The notes under the pieces: generated by a model | Seen by the model: only the letters and a program-made list of their open reading frames with translations | What the model was told of the DNA's origin: nothing | Databases searched by the model: none | In this document: piece after piece, positions 11,309-22,980 of the stretch | Layout: each line of letters begins with the position of its first letter | Numbering within the stretch: position 1 is the first letter of the stretch | Source of the DNA: Cannabis sativa | Lineage: Eukaryota; Streptophyta; Magnoliopsida; Rosales; Cannabaceae | NCBI RefSeq assembly: GCF_029168945.1 | Contig: NC_083606.1 | Coordinates: 16,332,041-16,396,040 of the forward strand | Direction: 5' to 3' | DNA: 64,000 nucleotides | Program-made: the position numbers and the translations under genes

Positions 11309-11985
11309 TGTTGGGATTTATTTGACCAGGATCTAGATTTACTAACATGTATGTTTAATTAACACCCTAAATGTGAATTCTCTAGTACAATCAAATTAAA
11401 CCCATAAGAGTTTAAAAAATCTTACATTGATGGCAGCGGAATAATATGACTCCTTCCACTCATATCTCTAACCCTTGTTCCTTTTCTGTCGCAAAGTAAT
11501 AACAAGATCTAAGCCTGAATCTCCTTCTCCTTTATTTTTGGTTAACCACCGTCTTCCGCACTATGATTGAGTACTTGACTTGGTATGTGTGAGCATGGTA
11601 CACTATCACTATGGCTCGAATTGGTGAAGAAAAGCAAGAGGTGAAATCACTATAGAAAGGAGTCTCTCATCTACTAGTTAGAAAACTACGTTTAGGTTGA
11701 AGTAGGTTGGATGAGAATGAGAGCATCATGTTCCTTTTATAGTTTTTCAACTAGGGTTTAGGATTTAATTATATGGATTAAAAAAGAATAAAATAATGGG
11801 TAAATTCATCACTAGTGGCAGGCCACTTAATAGGCTTCACTAGTTACAATTTTGCAACTTTTTCAACCATTTATCCTTTTCTCAATAATGCCATATTTTT
11901 CAATTTCAATCTTATAAATATCAAAACTATTTATTTAATGATTATATTTAATTATCAAATAAAATTCCATTTATCTTATTAATTA
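11309..11985 (-). mobile_element. Angela-like LTR, left part (split by Tat-1)
   Basis: It begins TGTTGGGATTTATTTGACC and runs collinear with the other Angela-like LTRs until Tat-1 interrupts it. The last five bases AATTA (11981-11985) are repeated at 32649-32653, where the LTR resumes. Confidence 0.85.
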
Positions 11986-12659
11986 TGTTATCCCAAATTT
12001 GGCACTCTGACGTGGCATCACGAGAATGGTGACACGTGAACTCTACTTAGAGCATCTGTTCGGATCAACATGCCGAGCAGGATGCCTCGCTAGCATATCC
12101 AGAATGGAACATTCAACGAGTCGTGCAGAATGAGCAACACTTAGCGAATTCAGCTTAACGCATCATGAGTCACTAGCTCAATCCCTATAACTCAGGGATC
12201 AACTTACGTGGATGTGGCATACACACGATCCCACTATCAGTGTATTCAGCCTCAATCCCACGATCCTTGCATTCAGCATTGATCACACTATCTTTCTATT
12301 TATGCGCATTGTAACGAGAGAGGAAACTCTTCCTCCTCAAGTTTCCAGCCCTATAAATAGTGAGGAATGTTCACTGGGCAAAGGACCGAGAAATTATAAG
12401 CCGAAACGCTATAAGCTAAGGCTATCTAAGAATTATATATTCAGAGATATTATTGTAAGAGCTATAAGAAAAGGAAACTTCTTCCTTATTCTTAAGTCAA
12501 TACAACTAACGAGGATTAGGCTATTACAGAACTGCTTGGGGCTGAACCTCTATAAAATTTCTGTGTCTTATTATTGCTTTATCACAAATTCTTATTACGA
12601 CATATCGTTTATCGCTTATCAAAAAGACTCATTGTCGTTGGCTAAAAGCGAAGTCAACA
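11986..12659 (+). repeat. Tat-1 5' LTR
   Basis: 674 bp, TGTTATCCC...AGTCAACA. A TATA box (tataaata, 12352-12359) lies about 310 bp before the end. The long open frame across it (12212-12733) recurs in the 3' LTR and is an LTR feature, not a gene. A CACGTG core is present near 12033. Confidence 0.9.
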
Positions 12660-12681
12660 TTTTGGTGCTTTCATTGAGAGA
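12660..12681 (+). other. Tat-1 primer-binding site
   Basis: TTTTGGTGCTTTCATTGAGA directly follows the 5' LTR. The same TGGTGCTTTCATTGAGAG appears beside the gag remnant at 39242-39261, so the site is shared within the group. The donor tRNA was not identified. Confidence 0.7.
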
Positions 12682-12716
12682 AGAATCACAGATCGCTCTT
12701 TTCAATACTCGACACG

Positions 12717-14319
12717 ATGGTACAAACTCGTAGAGGCCTGTCCGACCCAGCAAACTCACAGACGCTAGATCCGACGTTGCAGGACCCAGGGAGTTCAAGG
12801 GTTCCACTTGCTGTCAATCCTGGACAGACGGGAAGCGTGGTGAATGGTGGGACAACTCCTGTTACTGAAACTGCGCCTGGTGTGCAAGAGACCGGAAACA
12901 ACGGTTCCGCACACAGCCAGGGCATTCATAACACGACTGTTCCACCAGGCATCAATGCCCAAACGACCATCGGAGACGCAACCGAATTGCAAAACCTCCG
13001 CGCTGCGCTCGGACTCATGCAGGGTCACAACAATACCCTGCATCACGATCAGGAGGAATTATGTGCCGCAGGAAACCTCGCGTTTGACGAACAGAGGCGT
13101 ATGTTTGCCGAGTGGAGGGACAAAGAGATGGAGGCATTAAGTGCTCACCATGTAGAAATCGAAGATCGTAGTCGGCAAGCCACTGTGCTGATACGAAGAG
13201 CCTATTAGACTATAGGCCAGCAAACGCCGAGCGTCATTCCCCTAGGAGAAACCGAGGATGACCCAATGGTGAATGCCTCCCAGACAACCAACGGTCAGCC
13301 GTCCAATCCCCGGTCACGAGTTCCACTTGTGGACCAAGAGGTAGGCGGACAGACCTTGTTCGGGAATTCATCCGGAGGGGTCATGCTCGATGGATCCACG
13401 CAAAATAATGGAGCCATTCCACCTGCCAACTAAGCGAACCAATCGCTAAGGCAGTCGGGTTCTTCTGTGTTCGATAGGTTGGGAAAAACCCATGACCTAA
13501 GGGACGATCTAAACAGAAGAAAGGGAACAGACGAGCAGAATACTACAACGAACGTGCAGTCTGAAGCCCATACTCAAATCCCTGCTCAGAAAGATGCTGA
13601 CGTAATCTAACCCGACCAAAATGCCAATCAAGTCAGCTCAGCCGTACAGGCCCAGCTCGACGAACTGAAGAATATGTTTCATGGCATGGCCGGGCAGCGT
13701 AATAATGATCTTGAGTTAGACCGTGCACGCGAAACTCCCTTCTCACCAGAGATCAATCTCCTGCTACTACCCCACAAGTTCAAGATGCCAACGTGGAAGA
13801 TGTACACTGGGAGAGAGGATCCTCTCTCCCATCTCAAGTATTTTGAGATGCAAATGGATTTACAAGGGGTACGAGGAGACATATGTTGCAGAATCTTCCC
13901 CGCCACTCTGTCAGAGGCCGCACAACAATGGTATTTCAAGTTGGCTCCTGGAAAGTTTAGTTCATGGAAAACCTTCTCTTCGGAATTCCATGCACAATTC
14001 TCTTCCTCACGCCAACTCCCATTGCATCTGGGAGATTTGGTCGAAGTAAAACAGCGACCAGGCGAGCCACTCCGGGCATACATCAGCAGATTCATGACGG
14101 AAGCGACCAAGGTATCACGGGGTAACCGAGGATGGAAAGTTATCCGCGATATTGGGGGGCATTGAAGTCCTTGGCGAACTGTGGAAGGATATAAGGAAAA
14201 ACGGACCAGTCGACTCAATGAGTGATTTCCTTGACTTGGCCGAAGGTTTCATCAAGCTCGAAGAAGCCATTCAGCGAGCAGAAGGTGAGCAAAAGCTGAG
14301 AAAAACGAAGGTTCCTTCT
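12717..14319 (+). pseudogene. Tat-1 gag, N-terminal and capsid part, broken
   Basis: Structural protein of the retrotransposon particle. The start MVQTRRGLSDP lies 57 bases after the LTR. One frame runs from 12717 to 14165 but is cut by TAG (13206-13208), TAA (13431-13433) and TAA (13608-13610). The capsid-like gag core follows: FKMPTWKMYTGREDPLSHLK, then AAQQWYFKLAPGKFSSWKTF and LRAYISRFMTEATKV. A frameshift in a run of six G (14154-14159) moves the frame, which continues as EVLGELWKDIRK and LEEAIQRAEGEQKLRK up to the MITE at 14320. The long low-complexity N-terminus and retrotransposon-gag core fit Tat elements. Confidence 0.88.
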
Positions 14320-14727
14320 TAGGGGTGTTCATAAAAATCGAAAAACCAAAACCGACCATCAAACTGACCAGACCGTAACCGAATTTTCGGTTCCACGTCA
14401 TCACTGAATTTGGCGGTCGGTTTTGGTTTTGGTTTTTTTAACATGGCAGTCGGTTTCGGTTCTTGAAATAAAAAAATAGTTTAACCAAAAAACCGTCAAA
14501 ACCGCCAAAAACCGCCTAAAACCGCCAAAAACCGCCTAAAACTGCCCAAAACCGCCAAAAACTGCCTAAAATCGCCAAACCAAAAACCGCCAAAAACCGT
14601 ACAGTCGATTTTATACGGTTATAATTTCTAAACGGTCGGTTATGGTTTTCGTAAAATAAAAACCGTAACCGACCGGTCGGTTATAAAATTTTAAAAACCG
14701 ACCATAACCGACCGATTTTCACCCCTA
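14320..14727. mobile_element. hAT-type MITE in gag (408 bp)
   Basis: The flanks carry a perfect 8-bp duplication TTCCTTCT (14312-14319 and 14728-14735). The ends TAGGGGTG and CACCCCTA are inverted. Inside are tandem copies of a 10-bp unit close to accgccaaaa (about 14490-14600) and complementary cggtcggtt/aaccgacc blocks near both ends that could fold. There is no coding capacity. Eight-base duplication and AGGGGTG ends match non-autonomous hAT elements common in plants. It interrupts Tat-1 gag. Confidence 0.85.
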
Positions 14728-14735
14728 TTCCTTCT

Positions 14736-15317
14736 ACTGGAACGTCTGCCCAACTTCCCCATTATTCCAGCAATTATAGTGGCAAGCGTTCAGGGAACAA
14801 CCACAAGCAAGGAAACAGGAAGAAGGGAAAGATCACCGAAAAACCCAGACAGACTCCCCGTGATCACGCCAAACACACTGCATTCACTATCTTAACTAAA
14901 GATATAGAAAGTGTGTACATAGCAACTCAGTCATTAATTCCGTACAAGAAGCCTGGGCCCATGAAAAAAGATACCAGCAAAAGGGACATGACAAAATTTT
15001 GTCGGTTCCATGGAGACTACGGCCACGACACCAACGAATGCTACAACTTGAAGCGAGAAATAGAACTTCTAATCAAGAAAAACAACCCGCACTTACAGAA
15101 GTACGTCAAGGCCAACCGAGGTCAGAATAACCAGGATCTGATGCCTCTGCCAATAGATGGACACTTGCAAGTCATCATTGGAGGCCCACACATCGCTGGA
15201 GACACGGGAAAAGCTCGAGAAAGATATGCCCGAACAGCTCAATACGAGCAAGAAGAAGTCATCCTGGCCGTGGAAAAAGGAAGCCCAAAGTTCCACACGC
15301 AGGAGAGCCAACCATAA
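14736..15317 (+). pseudogene. Tat-1 gag, nucleocapsid-like end
   Basis: Continuation of gag after the MITE. The Tat-type Cys/His motif reads FCRFHGDYGHDTNEC, with the pattern C-H-H-C instead of the classical zinc knuckle, followed by YNLKREIELLIKKN. Next comes VIIGGPHIAGDTGKARERYAR, the conserved segment before protease in this lineage. A one-base frameshift near 15310 separates it from protease. Confidence 0.85.
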
Positions 15318-15319
15318 CA

Positions 15320-15850
15320 TTCAACGACGAAGATGCTGTCCAGATAAGATTTTTGCACAACGACCCGCTAGTCGTGGAAGTCCAGATAACAAACAAAATG
15401 GTGTCCGGGACCATGATCGATAATGGGGCTTCTTCAAATATTTTGTTTAAAACTGCTTACGAGAAGATGGGGCTCCAGCTCAAGGATTTAACTCCATGCC
15501 TTCAGCCCGTCTATGGATTCTCCAGCCAAGGAGTTGCGCCTCTAGGACAAATCCGGCTACCCTTCACAGTTGCACAAGCTCCGACGAGCATAACTATCAT
15601 GGCACAATTCCTGATATTGGATGTTCCTTCAGCCTTTAACGTAATGCTAGGCCGACCAACCTTGTATGACTTAAAAGCTGTCACATCAATATTCCACTCG
15701 TGCCTGAAGTTTCCTACCAAAAATGGGGTAGGGTGTCTTAGAGGAAATCAACAATCTGCTCGGGAATATTACAACCTTGCAGTGGCCAAGGCTAAGAAGG
15801 AAGTATCCTCCAGCCAGAGCCCAGACAGGGGAATAAATATTCCCAAGTAG
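15320..15850 (+). pseudogene. Tat-1 aspartic protease domain
   Basis: Retroviral-type protease that would process gag-pol. The active-site region reads GTMIDNGASSNILF; D-N-G is a known variant of D-(S/T)-G in Tat elements. The second part holds ILDVPSAFNVMLGRPTLYDL, the flap-to-C-terminal region. The frame ends at an in-frame TAG (15848-15850) and continues in the same frame into RT. Confidence 0.88.
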
Positions 15851-17440
15851 GAAACTTCCCAAGGCGAGGATAAAGATGTGGATCCTCGACTTGGGGACCC
15901 AAGCAGCAATGTTGGACCTGTGGAAGAATTAGAAGAGATCGAGATCGATCCAGCTATCCCGACTAGAAAGCTGAAAATCAGAAAGGGTTTGTTGCTCGAA
16001 GTAAAATCGGAATTGATAAAATTTCTGAGAGCAAACCTAGATGTTTTCGCCTGGTCACATGCGGATATGGTCGAAATCGATCCTTCTATTATTTCGCACA
16101 TCCTGAATATCGATCCCAACATCTGTCCAGTTCAGCAAAAACGAAGATTGCTGAATAAAGAACGAGCAGTAGCCCTGAAAGACGAAGTTGAAAAGCTGCG
16201 CAACAACAACTTCATCATTGAAGCCTTTTACGCGGCTTGGGTCGCGAACCCCGTACTCGTGCCTAAGCCGAACAAGAAATGGCGAGTCTGTATTGACTTC
16301 ACAGACCTCAACAAAGCATGCCCTAAAGACTGTTTCCCACTTCCAAGAATCGACCAGCTCGTTGATGCAACAGTCAAGCACGAAATATTAAGCTTCATGG
16401 ATGCTTATTCGGGCTACAATCAAATCAAGATGCATCCACCAGATAAAGAACATACAAGTTTCTGGACAGATATGGGTGTCTACTGCTACAAAGTCATGCC
16501 GTTTGGTCTTAAAAACGCCGGAGCTACATACCAAAGACTGGTCAACAAGATGTTTAAAGATCAGATCGGCAGAAATATGGAAGTGTAAGTTGATGATATG
16601 CTCGTCAAATCCAGAAAGGTTGGGGGGCACATAGACGACCTGGATGAATGTTTCAAAGTCCTCAGAAAATACAACATGAAACTAAATCCCCTAAAATGCT
16701 CCTTTAGAGTCAGCTCGGGAAAGTTTCTAGGCTTCATCGTCAATGCTCGAGGAATTGAAGCCAATCTGGAAAAAATCCAAGCCCTCCTGGATATGAACTC
16801 ACCAACAAAAACCAAAGAGGTACAAAGCCTAACTGGTCGAATCGCCGCACTTAGCAGATTCGTGTCAAAATCAACAGATAAATGTGTCCCATTCTTCAAC
16901 ATCCTGCGAGGAAACAAAAAGTTCGAATGGACAGAAGAATGTGAAAGAGCTTTTCAAGACCTAAAGGCACAGCTCGCAAAACCTCCCGTCCTTTCTAAAC
17001 CTCTGGACGGTGAGGAACTGGAGATATACCTAGCAGTAACGGAGCATGCCGTAAGCACCGCACTAATCAGAGAAGAAGACGGCGTGCAACATCCAGTCTA
17101 TTACATTAGTAAAAGACTCATTGAGGCTGAAGGCCGATATCCGTTGATAGAAAAGCTCGCCTAATGCCTCATCCTAGCAACAAGAAAGCTAAGACCTTAC
17201 TTTCAAGCTCATCCTGTTCGGGTGTACACCGACCAACCACTACGACAAATACTGCAAAAGCCAGATGCCTCTGGACAGTTACTCAAGTGGGCGGTGGAAT
17301 TGGGTCAGTACGAAATCAACTTCCAACCCCGAACAACTATCAAAGGCCAAGCCTTGGCCGACTTTGTGGTAGAATGCACAGGAAAAACCAGAAGCATCCT
17401 AGAAGGCGATCTCGAGTCAACACCACAGCCGAGCAACACT
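15851..17440 (+). pseudogene. Tat-1 reverse transcriptase, YVDD box hit by a stop
   Basis: RT motifs are clear: WVANPVLVPKPNKKWRVCID, FTDLNKACPKDCFPLP, LSFMDAYSGYNQIKMH and YKVMPFGLKNAGATYQR. The catalytic YVDD box appears as stop-V-D-D: the codon in the Tyr position is TAA (16586-16588), and VDDMLVKSR follows. The same frame continues through CSFRVSSGKFLGF and YYISKRLIEAEGRYPLIEKL to TAA (17162-17164), then YTDQPLRQILQKPDASG. One frame covers the region, so stop codons and not frameshifts inactivate it. Confidence 0.9.
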
Positions 17441-18040
17441 GAAAACAAACCGACCTGGAAGCTACATGTGGATGGGTCGGCCACAGATCAACTATCCGGC
17501 GCAGGAATTGCCCTTATCACACCTGGGGGCAACACCTGCATGCAGCAGTCAAATTGAGATTCAAAGCCTCCAACAACGAGGCCGAATACGAAGCCCTAAT
17601 CACTGGACTCAAACTAGCGAAGGAGATGAAGGACGAACACATCGAGATCTGCAGTGACTCAAAGCTAGTGGTAAATCATGTATCTGGCGAATACGAGGCC
17701 CAGGGAGAAAAAATGATAGCATATCTGAGCAAAATACACGATCTACTCGCACCATTCAAAAGCTACTGCCTCAGGCAAATTCCAAGAGAAGAAAATACAA
17801 TAGCAGATGCGTTAGCCCGATTGGCGAGCAGTAATATAAGTGACAAGGCGAACTTGGTCCCGATCCAGTTTCTTGAAGAGCCTAGCATCACCGACACGGA
17901 AGAAATTGAAATGATCGACACATCTCCGAACTGGATGACGGCAATAGCAGCCTATCTCAACTTTGGGGAACTCCCAGATAACCGAAATGAAGCTTGGAAA
18001 ATGAGAAGAAAGGCAGCACGGTACATCATCGTAGAAGGGA
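17440..18040 (+). pseudogene. Tat-1 RNase H domain
   Basis: The domain would remove the RNA strand during reverse transcription. It begins WKLHVDGSATDQLSGAGI with the first catalytic Asp. A frameshift lies near 17530-17550. It continues as FKASNNEAEYEALITGLKL with the catalytic Glu, then EICSDSKLVVNHVSGEY with the second Asp, and ENTIADALARLAS with the last Asp. Confidence 0.88.
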
Positions 18041-19136
18041 TCATGTACAGAAGAGGATTCTCAATGCCATTACTCAGATGCGTCACACAAAATGAAGCTG
18101 CACGACTTCTATATGAAGTTCACGACGAATTCTGTGGAAATCATGCAGCCGGACAGAGCCTATCTAAGAAAATCCTAAGGCAAGGCTACCTATGGCCGAC
18201 GATGATTGAAGATTCGAAAGCTTATGTCAAGAAGTGCGACTAATGCCAGAGATTTTCAAAGATGCCAAGAGGTCCGCCCAACGAGCTGACACAAATGCAA
18301 AGTCCGTGGCCCTTTGCCATCTGGGGAATTGACCTAATCGGACAGTTACCTAAAGGTAAAGGCGGAGTGCAGTACGCAGTGGTAGCAGTCGACTACTTTA
18401 GTAAGTGGACTGAAGCCGAACCACTCGCAACTATCACGTCAAAGAAGGTTCAAGACTTTATAGTGAAGAACATCATATGCCGGTTCGGACTACCGTACAA
18501 AATAGTTTTGGACAACGGCAAGCAGTTCGACAGTCAATATTTCATTGATTTCTGTGCAAACCATGGCATCATCAAAAGCTTATTCGCAGTGGCACATCCC
18601 CAAGCAAACGGTCAAGTTGAACCAGTCAACAAGACCTTGAAGGATACACTAAAGAAGAAGCTTGAAGATGCAAAGGAAATTGGCCGGAAGAACTCCTCGA
18701 AGTTCTATGCTCATACCGTACAACGCAAAAAATAGCAACCGGTCAGACACCATTTTCAATGGCGTACGGTTATGAAGCTATGCTGCCCGTCGAACTCGAG
18801 CCACCATCCCACAGAAGATTGACGTACGATCAAGGTACCAATCACATACTCCTTGCAGAATCATTTGATGAAATCGAAGAAAAACGAGCAACTGCAAACT
18901 TAAAATTGGTAGCTCATCAACAAAAAGTACCTCGGTATTTCAACAAACAAGTGAAAGCTCGGAAATTATTTGTGGGAGATATGGTCCTAAGAAGGGTATT
19001 CCTAAACACCAAAGATAGCACGTCAGGCGTACTAGGACCCAACTGGGAAGGACCATACCAGGTGGTCGAAGTTCTCGACTCCGGAGCATACAAACTGGGT
19101 AAGTATACAAAAAAATGCAACTCATTCTAGTACCAC
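18041..19136 (+). pseudogene. Tat-1 integrase domain, broken
   Basis: The zinc-binding part reads LYEVHDEFCGNHAAGQSL and then KKCD-stop-CQRF: a TAA (18241-18243) falls between the two Cys. The catalytic core has WGIDLIGQLPKGKGG (first Asp), KIVLDNGKQFDSQYF (second Asp) and QANGQVEPVNKTLK (Glu). Frameshifts lie at about 18680-18735. The C-terminal part reads MAYGYEAMLPVEL and GPNWEGPYQVVEVLDSGAYKL. It ends near 19136 without a chromodomain, as expected for Tat. Confidence 0.88.
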
Positions 19137-19986
19137 GGTATTGGAATGGAGAACATTTAAAGAAATACTACCAATAGAGTACTCAGGTCGGGTATACCAT
19201 TTCAAAGTACTCAGGTCAGATAGACCATTTCAAAGTATTCAAGTCTGGTAGACCACATTAAAGTACTATTGAACATTCGCTTCTAAGTGAATGGCCTCTT
19301 GGGCGGACTACGCGCAAAGGCTTCAGAAACAAAAGTACTCAGGTCGGGTAGACCACTTTAAAGTACAGTTTCTTATTTATTTTATGTCATGTTAAGCTAA
19401 AAAGATCATATTAGATCACTAGCTCTGATGTAAGTTACTACGGTAACAAATACATTTTCGATCAATAAAAGAATAAAGATAGTATTTCCAATTCTATTGA
19501 GTCGAAAAAATCAACATGATTATAATTTACCTAAAGTGCGTACAAAAGGTTTGGTCACACCCAAAACACCGAATAGAAAAGCAACATATTTGCGAAAGAC
19601 AAGTGACCAAGAGTCATACGTCTGCTCGGTCACTTGGAGGGCACCTATACCTGTACAAAGCATTTGGTAAACGTAAAACAATCTCAATTGCACGACAATT
19701 AAAAACAGAGAATGAAATTCATTAAGGATAACAAGAGCATATAGTACCGGGATTAAAAGCTGCCTGGTCAGCCCGTTGTCCAAAAAATGAAAAATAATTC
19801 CAAGTTTAAAGACCGCTTGGTCGGTCACGATGTCTTAAAGGTCTTAAGGCCACATATAATATATATATAAACATGAGATAAAAAGAGAAGTGTTCAAACA
19901 GCTGGAGTCCCAGGCTCTTGGTTCGGTTCTTCTGAGCCAACTGGAGCAGGAGGATCTGTTGTTCGAGCAGGAGAAGCATCAGCAGC
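19137..19986. other. Tat-1 region between pol and the antisense gene
   Basis: No coding region was recognised. It carries a 28-bp tandem repeat, agtactcaggtcgggtagacca-type, at 19178-19205, 19206-19233 and 19234-19261, with a fourth copy at 19334-19361. pol and the antisense gene converge here. Confidence 0.7.
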
Positions 19987-22610
19987 CTAGTCAGAAGCTT
20001 GGTCAGAAGTTGAAGCAGCCACCTCTTTCCCACCATAGGCAACTTGGGCCGCACAGTACTCGAGGTACATGTCCTTAGCGTCGCCCAAGTAGTCAATATT
20101 GGCCCGGGGATTAGCCTTCCAGAAATCAAAGAAGAACTCGAGGCCGACAGTCTCTAAAGCATTGACCTTCTCCTTCAAACGATCCGCCTCGGTCACCTGG
20201 GCGTCCTTATCCTCCTTTAGCCGAAGAAGAACTTGCCGCAGAGAACTCCTCTCATCCTGAAGGCGGTCAACTTCAGCAAATAAGGTCTCGATGGTTTCCT
20301 CAAAGCGATCAGCAACCTCGAGGTCCTTTGTTAGCATGGAGATAATCTTCTCAGCGGTAAATATCTTCTTGTTGGCCTCACCCAACTCATGTCGGACAGC
20401 TCCAGTCTCCGCCCTGACCTCCTCAGCTATCTTCTTTGCCAAGTCCACTTCCGCCCTCAAGGTGTCGGACAGAGCCACACTCTTGGAAGTAGCAGATTTA
20501 GCCCGGGAGTAAGTGTAAGCCAACTTCAAACTGGCCTGCATAAAGGAAAAAGTCAGCATATGGAGCTAAGTGTGAAAAGTTAAAAGGGAAGTATCAAAAG
20601 AGACTAACCCTGGTGAGCTCCTTCAAGACTCCGCCCACCAACACATCCAGAGATGAGTCGTTGTCAGCACCAGCCAGTTGCTCGCTAACTTCAGGAACCA
20701 GCTGGTTCATGTAGTGAGCCAGCATCTTCTTGCCCTTCTTGGCCTCAGGCAGCACGGTCACGAGTGGAGTTGGTGCCTGCACTCGCTCAGGGATTCTCCT
20801 GACCAGTTCAGACCCAGTTGATGATGGCCCAAACTCCTTAGGCTTGGTAGATTCGGGAATAGAAGGATTCGCAGCAGTCAGCTCCTCGGAAAGGTCAATA
20901 ACCTCTCCAGAAGGTCTCTTCTCCGACGACCCCTCTCTGCCCTTAAGCTTCTTGGCCAGAGGGGAGGCGCTAGAACTTCTGGCCATCCTCTTCCTTAAAG
21001 CGTCGAGCATCTACCGAGACATGTCTGCACAGAACAAAAACAGCGTGGTTAGCAAAAACCAGCAGAAAATACGAAGTATGAAATTCAAGAAGCTAAAAAA
21101 GAAGTAAAGCGCAGAGTGACTGCCCGCCGAGAAAGTCAGAAGTCCATCATCACCTGACATCGAGTTTATCTCAGACGTAACAGCCTTCCATTTTCCAGCA
21201 ATTTGGCCGTACAGGTGAAATGGGCTCCCTTATGCGAAGTGCATGTTCGACAGGCCTGGGCGTGGCCGGGAGTTTCTTCTTCCTCTTCAATGGGGTCACC
21301 TGCTCAGCCTCAGCCTCAGCCTCGGCTTCATCTTCAGGATTCATAGGCTCCTGAGCATACTGCTTTGCCCGGGCACTTCCCTTCAACTTAGCTTCACGCT
21401 TAAGTTGAATGATCTCATCCTCCTTATTAGCTCGTTCGGGCCGGGTAGCTTCAGATTTCCCTTTCTTTCCCGCCACGGACTTAGGAGATATCCTGTCTTC
21501 CTCCGGATTCTCATTGGAGGTCAACTGGATGATATTCCTGTCTTCCTCCGGCAACCAGGAAAGTTTTTGAGCTCTATCCCTAAGAGCAAGAGTGAGTGGA
21601 GGATGGTGATATGTCGGGATCTGCTGAAACCAAGTCCGGGTGATGCTCGGATCCTTCACCATGAAGTACTCTTCAACAAAATGCCCTATTTTGTTGATGG
21701 CCTTGTCGTCCGTCCCGCTCAACCACTTGAAGCCTGGCTGAGAGAAGTAAAAATACCCTGACTTGCCTTGCTTGGGAGTAGACTTCAGGTCGAAGAACCA
21801 AGCGACCTCGTGGGGACAAGGAGCATCCCATCCCTAAGAAGCGTAAAGGACGAAGAGAGCAGACAAATACTTAATGCCCTTTGGAGTAATCTGAGCCGGG
21901 CAGAGGCCAAAGAAGTCCGCCACATCCCGGAAGTACTTATGCAAGGGCATCAGCGCCCCTTGCTGGCTGTGAGCCCTCGACCAGGCGCACATCCCCTTAT
22001 CAGGGTTTGTGGCACGATTGTCGTGGGCGGGAATGTAGCAGTCCAGCTCGCCCAGGTGTCCGTCCTGGTCAAGATTGCGGAGGCGTGCCTCCGAAATTTT
22101 GGACGGAGGACTTACCCACCTGGCGCCCAAGGCACCCTGCCTCCTGTGAGGAACCGCCTCAGCAAGCTCCTCACTGACGTAGTCAGCGCCCTCAACCAGG
22201 ATATCCCTGTCAGCATCGTCTTGTTGCCCAGCCTCATTGTACTCCCCAAAATTAGGGGGTCCAATCTCTTCCTCTCCCTCAGCAGCGAAAGGACTGCCCG
22301 GACGCGCCTCGTCCAACTCCTCAACCTCCTGGACTTCAGCGTCCCCCTCACGGTCCTCCTCCATTGGGACCGCCAAATCTTGTTTGGCGTCGGGTAGAGT
22401 AGCAAGTCGAGCCACTTGATGGTCAGAAGCGTCAACCAGACGCGTGGTTTTCTTCGTACGATCCATCATCCTATGGCTGGGTACGGAATCAGAAGAATTT
22501 CCTTCTCTAGAAGGAGAGTTAGCACGAAGATGAGGGTGGACTTCGTGCAGAAGTTGAAGCAGCTCCTGGTCGATTTGATGCTCGGGCTCCCAAGACTCAC
22601 CTGGGTTCAT
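19987..22610 (-). pseudogene. Tat-1 antisense gene (spliced, Transposase_28-like)
   Basis: A spliced gene runs against gag-pol. The ATG (22610-22608) directly follows an acceptor (CTTTTGTAG). The first exon starts MNPGESWEPEHQIDQE, is rich in acidic residues, and includes PLHKYFRDVADFFGLCPAQI followed by TPKGIKYLSALFVLY, which resembles the 'putative gypsy type transposon' (Transposase_28) family. TAG at 21836-21834 breaks it; the frame then continues through WFFDLKSTPKQGKSGYFYFS to about 21171. A middle exon lies at about 21010-20609 and joins the last exon (20535-19987) across a 73-bp intron (GTTAGT...TATGCAG), phase 0. The join before the middle exon is unresolved and a TAG (21013-21011) sits at its start. 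The last exon has a coiled coil (about 20450-20150) and ends FDFWKANPRANIDYLGDAKD and beyond. Role unknown. Confidence 0.8.
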
Positions 22611-22980
22611 CTACAAAAGACAACACACAAGATGAGTGTTGGACGGAGTATCAAACGAAAAACAAGCAAATATGCCGACCAGGAGTACCCAATAGATTAA
22701 AGAGCGACCATGTTCAAAGAAAAGTCTAAACTCGAGAAGTCAGAAAGTTTTCTTGAGTTAGGGCAAAAAAGTTCATGAAGCTTGGAAAAAGCAAAATGAA
22801 AAATAGACGCAATGCAGTTCTAAAATAAGCCTTACGGCTGAAAGCTAACATAAGGACATGGAAAAGAAGAGTCGCAGAAGTTTCAAACCCTAGGGTTTTC
22901 TAAAGTGTTCTTTCTACAACGAAGTTACATTCAAAGCGTAAACATGCAAAGGAAAAGCATAAAGGGAATTAGAAACTTAC
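22611..22980 (-). other. 5'-UTR intron of the Tat-1 antisense gene
   Basis: Donor TTTGA|GTAAGT (22981/22980) and acceptor CTTTTGTAG (ending at 22611) delimit a 370-bp intron whose last base is next to the ATG. Tat-2 has the same arrangement (52447-53279). Confidence 0.6.

Noticed and set aside
12212..12733. 173-codon plus-strand ORF, recurring at 32201-32677
   Set aside because: It lies in the Tat-1 LTR in both copies and has no known domain. LTR sequence open by chance.
21243..22397. Long plus-strand ORFs (172 and 209 codons)
   Set aside because: Both are opposite-strand shadows of the antisense gene, which has the domain match, acidic composition and splice sites on the minus strand.
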